DNA of 64,000 nt from assembly GCF_016920785.2 (NCBI RefSeq), contig NW_024609880.1, positions 47,330,296-47,394,295 on the forward strand, written 5' to 3'. The DNA comes from Ixodes scapularis. Its lineage: Eukaryota > Arthropoda > Arachnida > Ixodida > Ixodidae. Both the position numbers and the translations under genes were made by a program. Of the stretch, positions 24,841 through 36,800 are shown piece by piece (within the stretch, counting starts at the first letter, position 1; each line of letters starts with the position of its first letter). The notes under the pieces are model-generated. The model worked only from the letters and a program-made list of their open reading frames with translations, was not told the origin of the DNA and did no database searches.

Positions 24841-27800
24841 GTGAGTGACGACAAGTGCGCGAGATACTGACGGCGCTTGCGTGCTCGGTTCTTCGACCAT
24901 TCGGCTCGAGTTGTAACCTCGTAACGGTTCACCCAAAGTTTTCTGTTTCCGAAACAATTTTTTTTTTCGTTCAGATGAGCCGCGCGGCGGTCGAAGGTAT
25001 CTATCGCTCGGACAAAAGGTATTGTCAATGACAAAGCGATGCAAGATGTCTTCGAGACAGCGAGGCTCGTAGTTTTGCGAGGGATTGTTGGACTCCGTGG
25101 TGGAACCACAGCCTCTATGGTTTTTTCGCATACCCTGATTCGCGTCAATTTCGGAGCCCGTTTTTGCTTTCACCGCCTTTATCATGGAGCCTCGATCGAT
25201 TGGTCGATCGCATTGCTCTTTTCCGTGATATCGGACATCTGTAAGTGGGTAAGCTTTGAATGTAGCTGTAGTTCAGCTTGATTGCTTTTTCTCTCTCTTT
25301 TTTTTTTTCCCCTGCTAAGTTGCAGCGCGCCTCCCGCGAAACTCGTCGCGATGTCTGCCTCCGTGCGCTGCCGTGCGCGAACGGATGATGGCACAAACTC
25401 CCCCAACAAAGGCGCTCGGCGCGGTCCGTAACCTTCAGCGAGTGTATCCCACTTGGCGTAGGTAGGGGTAATTCCCACACCGGCCTTGAATGACAATGCG
25501 ACCGCCCTCTCGACCTGACACCGAATTTTGGCCTTCTCGGCGGCACGATCCCCGGGTCGGTTGTCTCCAATGGGATGCTTGGTTTTTGGTGTAGCATATT
25601 TCGCGCTTTGAATGCGGTTGGCTTCGGCTGCCACTGTCGGGGATAAATGCCATTCGCTACTGACATGTAGGAACGGCCAACAAGCAAACCGATGCAGGGT
25701 GTACAGAATCAACACATAATCAAATATTTAAACTTTGATCTTCAGGGCAGTGTTACTCAAAATAAACAAAATCTCTCCCTCTCCCCTTCTTCCTTTCTTT
25801 TTTTTCTTTTTTTTTTTTTGCTAAGACAAGTTTTTTTTAGATAGCAATGAGGTTTTGAAAATGAATGAGCATCTGAGGATAAAGCACCCTTATTTTTAGG
25901 TGCAGAAGAAGACTCTGAAATGAATGATAGGTTCTTTTGCTCCACTCACCTTACCCAACATTAAAATTGCCCATCACAAACAACTTTATTTTTCATTGTT
26001 GGATTGCCGAATGTTTTGAAATATCTGGCCTCCTCGATAATGATCAGAGCATGACAAGTCTTCTAATATCATCTCGAGATGTATAATGCCAAATGTACAA
26101 GCATGCTAATATTATTGTAATTGTTGAATAGCTGGAGTGCCTACAGTATATTGTGTGACATTCAGACAAGATTGTGGGTTGCATTTTGAATCCTGCGGCC
26201 TAAAGTCTGTTTCAGGTTAAGAAGAGTGGGGTAAGCACCTTTTACAAAGCACTCTACTCTTTCCACCTTAGCAAGATGAACGCCGGAGAGAATGAAACCA
26301 TTGAGCGTGGCGAGCAGAGAAGTTTGTGCGAGCGACTCGTCCTGCTTTCCTTAACCCGCAGCAAACGATAGCGCAAAATGGCCTCTTCTTCCCGCAGGCT
26401 TGTGGTGTCGTGCAGCAAGCGGCTCTACTCCTTCCTTGCCATTGTGGCCGCAGTCGTCTTTATGTACCGCACCTGGGTCGACAGCATCTGGCCCGAGATT
26501 CGTGTTCCACCACCCGAAGGAGAGGAGGATCCGGAACAGTAGGCTGGCTTGTTCCTTGTCGAGCTTGTCTTTTGTGCACAGAATGCTGGGGGAACGCTGC
26601 ATAGTCGCATATTCTGTAGTATGTATCAAGGAACACTGACAGAGTATTTACGCTCGCCAATGTGTTTTTTTTTTATTTTTTTGTACATGACATATGAGAG
26701 TCAAACTACCCAGAAAACAATTTGCGGCTTGAAATTCGTTTTCTTTCTGCTCAGAAACCGCCAATAGAGTACTGGCTGGCTTGAGTCGCGCTCACTCTGT
26801 TCTTTGTGTTCACGTGCCGTTTTCTATGGTTTTGTAACAACCACCAAATATAATCAAAGTCGTGGCTCATCGAAGGCACAAACAGAATATTAAAAATAGA
26901 AAAGAAATATGATACCCATTTTTTATGGCTTCTAAAAAGCTGTAAATATGTTGATTGGAAAAAAAAAAAAAAAAAAGGTTGCACAGCCACGTGACTTTTG
27001 CCGACTCTCTCCTCCTCTATATTTCTTCCTCCCCTGTCCAGTTTCGCTTTCAAGCAGTTGTGTTTTTTTACTTTATTAAAAGTATATTTGACTCTAGCAA
27101 TATATTGATTGGGTAGTCTTCTGACACCATAATGAATTGCCTGGCAAAAAAATAAATTTTGGTGTGTGTCAGTGTCCCTTTAACTCAATGGAAGAAGGGG
27201 GGAAGCAGTGTTTGCTAGTGTGGGCACTAAATCAAACCAGCTATAGACAAGGAGATAGAACTGTAGGGGATGCTTTTGTCCTGCCTGTTTTTCACATGGC
27301 TCAGCGTTTGCCTAATGCAATGCCTGAAGTCCAGTTTAGCCGACGCAGCGCTGCGTTGGCCAAACATTCTGTCGGAAACAAGCAAATAATTAATGTTCGT
27401 TGTCCTCTCAGCTGAACTGGACTGGTAGGATGTGACTGTTCTATATCCTGCTCAATCTGCATGTAGCATGTTTAAGCATGCACTGATTTGACAAGAAATG
27501 TCATGTCAGACATGCATTTGTACCAATTATTAATTAGAGAATAATCACTAAAGACGAAGTTTCCACATCCACCACATTCTCACGGGGTAACTGCCCAGCA
27601 CATGTCACCGTGGTCGCGCCCCTTTTGGTGTAGTTGAATAGGTTTGTACGTACCGTAATATCTTGGGAGATGCCCCACTCCCGAAAGGTAACCCACCCCT
27701 ATTTTTGGCAGGGTTTGCTATTTGTCAGAAACACCAAAAGATAGTCCACTTCTAGTATTGCAGGGCTTTGGCCAATGGTGACCTCGGCAGGAATGGTGTA

Positions 27801-30800
27801 ACTTAGCCCCGACATGAGGTAAGCGAACATTGCTGACTGGGAAGGTTCATAGCCCCTCCCTGCAATCGCAAGTTTCGCAGGTCACAGTATCTAAAACTAG
27901 CATTTTTCAAACTTTCTTTGATCGCACACCGGAAGTTATCCCACTCTATATTTTCACCCGATTTGCTTTCCCTTTGGCTGGGCTATCTTTCGGGAATTAA
28001 CGGTAGATGGAAAGTATCTTTGTAGTGATTGGTAACCAGAGAATTCTATATCATTGTATGAAGACATTGACATAGGGGTGCAATTTCACCTTACTCTTAA
28101 AGCCCGACCTACAAAAAGGTTTTCTGCGAAATCCTTTTCACCGCCCTTCCCGTTTCCCCCTCTTGCACTGCTGTGTTGACAGCGGGGAGCCTCCTTTTGT
28201 TGCTGCATCTTGGGGCTGGATAGAAGCTCCAGGCTCATCCGGCCCCAAGGTGCAGCAGCAAAAGTCCCCCCGCCATCAAGATAGCAGTGAGAGAGGGGGC
28301 CTCAGGGAAAAACCAATCAAACAGGCCAGTGTCATGTGATATTTAACAGGTGGTGTGGTACAGTTCTGCTAAACCCACAAATATGTCTCATGGTTGGTAA
28401 TGGATACTCACCGCCATGTTTCTTCTTGTTCTAATTATATCTAGGGTTTCGGTTTCTATTTTTTCACAATTCGGCATACTTTTTTCAGTGTATATTTATG
28501 CCGACAAAAGTTTACAGATTTTTTTTTTTCAATGAATATGAAAGAAACACCACCGGATCGGATGATCTTTTTAACTCTGATGTTTGTGATCCCTCAAGGA
28601 ATGACGGCACAGATACATTGAAAATAAAACAAAAAAAACATCGACACTTTATTTAGCAAATGTGTGCAACTGTAAAAAAAAGAACAAAAAACACAGAAGT
28701 ACAAACAAGTCAGTGCCCAGAAAAACATGGAACTTCACCTTCTGTACATCAGGATTATGCGATCTTATTATAGTAAACACATAGGTACTTTCCCAGGTTC
28801 TTCTCGTTGATTCACGCTCATTCTTTCCTGTTAATGACCCTGGGCTTCGAGAATGCCCTCTCACCGTTAACACTGGACACTGGCAGGCTGAGCAGATGAA
28901 GTGCTGCATGATCCAAAATCGGCCATTCAACCAAATGTGACTATCAAAAGAGACACGCTGCGACATTTGGAAGCACAACATATTTCGTGCACTCACTAAA
29001 CTCTGTCTGCAGATCTTGCATGAACCTAAAAACCTTATACGAGCCCACACATAAACTTTTTTTTTTTTAGGACCGGGAACTTGACACATTAAGCCCGATC
29101 ACAGAAAGGACACAGATGTCCCACGAAGGACAACCCATGACCTCTTTTGTCACACGTTGAACCTTGGAAGAGGGCAATCACAAAAAGGTCACACAGTGTC
29201 GAACCTTGCAACGCCTCTCTCCCCTCCCCCCTCCCCAACCCTCCCCCCACCCATCTCGAGGCGACCTTAAAGAAACTGACCATTTTCGGTTAAAACAGAA
29301 TTTTAGAGAATGGATTCGGCTTACTTTTATCGGTTTTTATCGGTTTAAACTGCAAACGCTGAACCAAAAAAATTGACCTTTTTCGGTTCAAACCGAATTT
29401 CCGAAAATGGATTTGGCGTACTTTTATTGATTTTTATCGGTTGCAACCGAAAACTCCGAACCTTAATTATAACCTACCTTTTGTTTTTTTCAGATGGACT
29501 CCAATTCATCCTCAGGTTCTCAGTGTCCCTGAGTTGAACCGCTACTTCACCGACTGGACCACAAGCGTGAAGAGGTGGGCACAGAACGTGGCAGCCCTCA
29601 GGAAGACGCATCCAGGATTGGTTAGTCCTCACCTGGTTGTGTTGTAGACATTTTTGCTGTTAGCCTTTAGATTCTGTGTTTGATTCTCCACTTGTAGGTG
29701 GACAATTTGGCCACTATAGTGCAACTGTTAATCTAGTGTCTTTAATAAATTTCTTTTGATTGGCGTAAAGCTCATCTGAATTGAACGTGGTGAAGGTGAG
29801 GTCCAGTCCCAGGCTCTTTAGATATGCAGTGTGAGGCACTTCCAAGAGCTCTAAGCTTGTGTGCCTTGACCATCTTATACCACTATTTGGTTCTTCAAAA
29901 AGTCTGGTAATGAGGCCTTCTTATTCAGTGAGCATGGCTTAAAGAGTAACAGCATCTCATTCTTGATAAGCCACACTAGCTAATAGTAGAAAAAAAAAAT
30001 TATATTTTATGTGCTTGACCCTTTGGGTGCCGATTTGGAGATTAACATCTTAACGATGACCACTGGTTACATTCATAGTTTTTGTGCCGGCTTTCAGGAG
30101 AACATAGCTGTGCACAGCCACCCCTTACTCTTTCTCAAGGTTTTGGGGGGCATGTATTATATGCGGATGATGCAAGAGAAGACCATCTCGCAACTCTTAG
30201 CTGTATGAAGAGTGAATGTGGACACCTGTAACCATTGCCCCTGAATGTGCTTCCAATGTGAGCAAAGTAGTGCATTCTTTTGACCTGCAAACTGTGCCGA
30301 CAAACTGAGCCCTGGGAATGACGGAGTGGGTTTAAAAAGGCTTTAGATTCCTTCTTGCTAGGGCACATTGAAATGGAAGAATGTGTGGAGACTGGCAAGA
30401 TATCGGAAGAATGGTCTATTCAAAATAGAAAGCAGACCATACACTTTTTGCAATAGCACTAACACTGCAAGCCAGTAAGTGGGTGCTTAATACTCGTGAA
30501 GGGTTTCCAGAGGAATACAAGGCACCTGTAGTAGCCCATACAGACATTTAAAAAAAGGGTCACATTGAGTTTGTTGGCGACGGTCACATAAACAGACTCT
30601 TGCCACTTTTGGTGCAACTTCTAAAGTGCTTCAAAGTGTGATGGTGTCCTCTACACTGCTTGCTATGTGACCTCTTAAGTCATTCGAACTCAAAATGAGA
30701 CTTTTGTGCTTGTTAAAAAAAACAAATTGATGCACATAGTGCACACAAAGTTTGTTCATTGTCCAGTAGCCAAGAAAAATGGAGTTTGAAACCTCGAAGG

Positions 30801-33800
30801 CGTTGGTCACTAGTAGCCAAAAGATAGCGCTCGAGTTTGTGGCTCTAGAATAGTTATGACAGGAGTTTTGTTTTGTATGTGCCACGTTATTGTCAGTTGG
30901 CTGCACCACATGAAAGGCAAACCTTTGGATGTGCTTTTGTTTCTTAAAGGACACATGCAAAGGAAAAAAACATTTTTTTTAAACGGCTTAGATGGAAAAA
31001 GGATGCCATAAAACAATTTTACAACGAAGAAAAAAAATTTTTAGAGCTATATTTACGGCGCAAAACGAATTTGTAGTTGGCGCCCGCGGGCACCGCGGAA
31101 AAGTGGTCGGTATTTATCACGTGACTGGTCTTTATTTATCACGTGGTGCTTGCGCTCTTTCGGAAGCTTCCTATTGCCTCTAAAAGTAACTTATTCATCT
31201 TTATTTGAAGTATAACAAAAAACCAAGACGAATAAGTAACTTTTAGAGCCCAAAGGAAACTCCTGAAAAAGCGCAAGCAGACGTGATAGACCTGTGCGCC
31301 GGTCAGACGACGGCGGCGGTGCCCCGAAGCAGACGAACTTGTGCGGCGGCGGCGACGGCGGCTTGGAGAAACGCGTTGAAGCGGCGTTCGCACAACGCTC
31401 AGCGTGCGGCGGCGACGCAGTGCGTCGGCGCGCGGGCCTACCACGTGACCAGCAGCGGCTCCCGCGGGCGCCAACTACAAATTCGTATAGCGCCGTAAAT
31501 ATAGCTCTAAAAATTTTGTTTCTTCGTTGTAAAATCGTTTTATGACATCCTTTTTCGATATAAGCTGTCTAAAAAAAATGTTTTTTTCCTTTGCATGTGT
31601 CCTTTAATGAGTACGACATTTCTCTCTCCCCATAGTTCTGCATCTTGTCTTCCTCCACTTTCGCCATGACTGCGGTGCTGGGACGCATGGTCTCGGGAGT
31701 GCTGATCCTCTACAGCTTGCGTGAGTTATGCTTGTAGCTCTCATCGCAGGCCATTCAAATTAGTCGGCTGTTTCTGAGGACTGTGACGAAATACACATAT
31801 TAATTGTGCCTTTGGAAGAAATTTATTTTTGTGAAAAGCGTGGGAAAGGAGTAATGATTAGAGTTCCACGTTTCAAGCACACATCGTTAGACCCGGAAAA
31901 TTAGGCCTTTAGCCTGTCACTTCCAAGCTTGAAGAAAAATAAGCCCTAAAATCACTGAACCCTAGCAATGAGGCAACCCAAAAGGACTGGATTAGGGTGC
32001 GTGGTTGTTTTATTGATTTTATGCATATGCTTACCTGAAGCCACAGCCGACACGAAGGAAGGGCACAGCTCGTAACATTTACCCATAGTTATTTTAAAGG
32101 CTCCATATAGGTGCTACAAGTCGTGGAAATGGTTTATTGCATTGCGGAAGAAACGCTAGGCATCTAATTTCGGTCGTCCTGCTTTACAGTGATGGCGGTG
32201 ACCCTTGGTCCGGGTATTGCCCTCTACGTCATACCGGAAACGTGGTACGAACAGATTGAAGCACTCCTCAGAGTTGCCTCTGGGAAGTCTCCGAGGGAAA
32301 CAGGCTCAGGTGGGTGTGTTGTGTTTGCATTAGGCCGAGCGAGGGCGAGGGTGAAGCGGCATTTTGCTGGCTCTTTTCCTTATCAGATAGCATTCCTCGT
32401 TCAGGCAGACCAGCTGGCTGCCTCCGTTATCGGGCTTGTGCTATCGAAGCGGGTGACGCGAGGCGGACCGGAGCTCCTGCTTTCAAGCTAACAGCATGCT
32501 CTCTCTTTGTGCTTGCTTCTTACGTTTAAAGTGATCTGCAAATGACTCTTAGTATCAGCGTGCCTGCTGATTGTGTGGCACAGATCGACTGAAATGACCG
32601 GATTAGTGATGATTAACTGATGGCAAAGGTTTCTCATTGTCAGTAAGTACTGATAAGCCTCTAAAAGTAAACCCCGAAACCATTCGATCGAAATCGGGGA
32701 AAACCGGAAAGCGCATAAATATAGCTTTCCTTGGATAAGGAGAACACATACTTTGTGGAAAGGAATTTTTATCTACGGCTTTATTTTGTGTTGATCCGTA
32801 ACACAGCTCCCGCCAAATTGTCCACGAGGCTGCGGCTTTCTTTGGGAACTGCTCCATTTATCTCCTTCCTTTCTCTTATATGTGCACCTGTGCACATGTT
32901 TAAGTATTGGGGTCACACAAGCTCGGCGCCAAAAATTGATGCCGAAATACACCAAATCTGTGGGCAAAAATAAACCCTCCGAAATACACCCCCCAGATTC
33001 AGGAAAAGGTAATTCCCCAAAACACTGAACCCTGCCAGTGACCGACGACGGTTCTCCAGCCTGGCTCGTCGGGGAACATTCATAGCTTGGAGAATGATTC
33101 ACGAAACCACCCCGTGGAATCTTGCAGGAACGACTGCCCGACGTTGGAGCTAGTGCCACTAAATAAGCTACACTTCAGAGTTACACCACCTCAGCCACTT
33201 TGGTGCTACAAATCATTGTTGCCCGTTATCCGAAATCGCTGGAAATGGCTTTCTGTCCTCCAGAAATGCTAAAACAGCCCGCGACAAAGCAAACCAATGT
33301 CACCCGAGCTTTCTGGCGTCACATCCAAAGCTCAGGAAGTCTCATTTTCGAATCTTGGTGGTTGCCGATCGTGCCTGCACTATGCAAAATGCCAAAGCGG
33401 CGGCGCCCACAAAATAATCGTGGGACAGAGTGCAGTTTCTCTGAGCGCAGCTTAACTACACTTCCTTTCACCTCGCGGCGGTTGCTACGAGCCATCGGAG
33501 CCAATAGGGAGTATTCACTGGACGCCATATCTGAGGGCGCTGTTTAGAGCACAAGCTCAGAAGGAGCTCACATTGTGCTAAGACCAGCAACCTTGATGGT
33601 GTGACATGCACATTTGAAAAGAACTGTGGAAGCTCGCCATCAGCACGCACTCAGCAGTCGTGCAGACAGCTATGGCTGCCAATGAATCCTTCCATTTCAA
33701 TGTCGTGCGAATGTCACGTGATCTTCGAGGGGGGCGCTGCAACGCGCGAGATGCGTAGTCGTGCAACACTTTTGCAGCGCTGGATTGGCTGGGATGACTC

Positions 33801-36800
33801 GTGGCATCTGCTGAGGTCCGTCGTAAGGTGAAACAGAGCAGAGTAGCTCTACCGTAAAATCTCAAAAGATGCCTCACCCTCAAATTGTAACCTGGCCCCT
33901 ATTTTCGGCTCGATTTGCAATTCTTTTAAACACCGAAAGATAGCCCACTCCTAGTAATCATAGTGTTTGGGTCAATAATGACGTCGGCGTAAATGCGTCT
34001 AGTTAACTATGGTGGGATATAAGCGAACATTACTGACTGGGAAGTAGTCATCTTTGCTTTATTTGCTCCTCACCGCGATAAACACAATCTAAAAATAGCT
34101 TTTCTTTTTTTTTATTTTTTTTTTCAGCTTTTTTTGATTGCACATTGAAAGTTAACCCACTCCTTATTTTCATTCAATTTGCTCTCGATTTTAGGGGGGG
34201 CGAGACGTTTGGAAAAACATTTCTGCGCCATGCTTCCAAACCGGCATGCACGCTTGCCTTACCACACGCTTCTCTCCTCTCTATCACAAACTCAGGTGAC
34301 GGTGGCGGCAATAACGCGACTAACCCGGACGATGGACTGGACGAGTTCCTGCCGGAGGTCGACGAGGGCGAGCTTTCTCGGCAGCTCAGCCTCTCCCTGG
34401 AGTCCGACTTTGCACCGCCGAGCTCGCGCGGCCTACAGGCCGCCGTGGCCAGGGAACTGGGCACCACGCACCTCGCTTCTCTCGGTTCGTGCTACATCGC
34501 AATCCAAACTACGGCATTCGAAACGCGTCCTCTACCGTCGCGTTTGCCATCCTGCCCCACCTGGCCTTCCAAAGCAGTCTTGAAGGGGACGGTCGCAGAA
34601 GCCAGCGTGTCACGTTGTCGGACGCCGCGGTCTCGGCGGTTGGTCGTATAAATTCCGACAAAAAGGGGGAGGGGATGCGAGGGTCACCGTCGTCATGGCG
34701 TCCCAGCTTGCGTCTGCTTTGGTGTTTGTCGACTGACTGGGCCCGTATGCTCGAAGCAAGTTATCTTTAACTGCGGCAAAAAGTTAACTGCCCTTCCCTT
34801 TTTAGGTACCTACAGGTACCTAGTCAAGTCTGACGAGGGCTAGATGAGCGATAGCTCTACGTTTTGTTATGGGGTGGTAGCTGGTGTCACCTGCTAGTTT
34901 TAGCAAATATAAGTGGCTTTTGTGGAAAAGTTTCTGAAAGGGGGGGGGGGGGGGGGGGGGGACCCAAGAATGCGCGCCACTGGGTTTTCGCGACGCAGTG
35001 TGGCGTATATTTGAGCTTAAGAAACACTTTTAGTTGTTTGGGGTACAGATAACGGGTAAGGTCAAACTAAATTAACTCTTGTTTAAAAAATTACTCATAG
35101 GTTGGCTGTCAGAAGTGGAGACGAGCCTCATTGAAATTTCCTTCCAAGTTTGAAAGAGGATGACGAAGTTCAGTCGGTTCAGTCTTCAAAACAACGAGGA
35201 AGAAGTGAGCAGTAAAAGGCGGGCTGCACACCGGCAGCACGGTTAGCCAGCATGCAAGAACTCTATATAAAACCTTCATAAATTAAAAACAGTGTAATTC
35301 AGCTCCAGTCAAAATAGACCTATTACTAAATTACTCGAGCATCGAGGAGAATGCCCTAGATGTAATTCTATGCGCTTGTATAAAATGTTAGAAGTAAATA
35401 ACCATAGTAAGGCTTCAACGAACGAGCGTGCCAGATAAAATTTGTTTGAGCCTTTTGCTTTAGAACAGTTACTACTGGAGACACTAGCACAAGCAGCGCG
35501 TGTAACTACACTCTTAGCATGCTCCTTAGTGCTTGGGTAATTTAGCAAAAGGTCTGCTTTTGCGTGCTATCAATGCCAGGCCGATTGAGTCAAGGCAATC
35601 CACTAGTATTCCAAACAAGTCGCCACGTCAACAATTACGGCATTCGTTCAGGCTTAGGAATGGCCAGAATCGAAAGTCTATCTGAAAAATGGGGCGAAAT
35701 CATTGCTCATGCTTTGTGATCTAAAGGTAAGGCAAAGCGAAAGTCTCGTGCACCATTCATTGCTGACTAACGTGCCCGATATTGCAGCTACTAAGACCTA
35801 TACGCCTCGCAAGTGGGCTCATTTTCGTCTTCTGCGCATAAGAAAGGAAGTAGCGGTGACGTCAGAACGCCGAACTCTGATTGGCTGATTGCGGCCCCCT
35901 ATCTCAGCGTCGTCTGCTCCTTTGCAACGTCGTCTGCTCTCAACGTCGTCTGCGTCTGTCTTACCTTTCCTGCGACTTTCGGAGCGAACTCGGCCTCGCC
36001 TTTAAAGGGGCACTGACACATCAAAATCATATTTTTTTTTATTATCCGAAACGATTGAAAACGATGCCGGGACATTACCCTCAAAATTTGAGATTTGGGA
36101 ATTCAGTATTCGTGAAGTAAAAAAACAATTTCCAAATGCCGAATTCGAAGTTCCCGCGCGATCGGCGCCGGTGCCTTGACGTCAAAAATCGCGGAGACCT
36201 GAGAGTCCCCTTTCCTGTCACCACTCCCTGCTGTTGCCATGGCGACCCAAAGCGAGGAGGAAAGGAGCGAGCGCCCGGCGTTGCGGCGGACCGGTTTTGA
36301 GCGGTGTCGCCTGTTTTCCGTTGGAGGATACAAATCCAGGAGACGGCACCACAACGAACTCCCGATTTTTGGTATTTCAAAAAGAAGGGCCGTAGTGCGT
36401 TCGCAATTGCGTTAAAAAACATGTTTTAGGATTGCCGTCATTAAATGTTATAGAGATGTCGCCTACAAAGCTTCTAAATTTCCTGATTTTTGACGTCACC
36501 GATCAAAAGAAGCGAGGAGGCGAGACGCGGGAAAATCAAACGCCAAAAATAAAAAGGCGCGCGCGCGCGCGGAAAAATTTTTTTTCGCGATGCGGTTTTT
36601 TTTTACGTGTCTATGTCTGCAACTTGCATCGTTTTAGACAATAAAAATAAATACGACCTTTGGGGTGTCAGTGCCCCTTTAAGAGAGGGCAAACGAAATA
36701 GCTCGAGCGGTACGTTGTTTTTGTCTAACAACTAGCAGACGCGCATCAAGGAGGGAAGTCAAAGGACTCCCTGGCGAGGTGTCCCGGGGCGCCGAGGTTT

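Noticed and set aside
30130..30230. Possible reverse transcriptase fragment (VLYADDAREDHLATL)
   Set aside because: The YADD-like match is a single short window without the neighbouring RT blocks; it may be chance, so it is not annotated.
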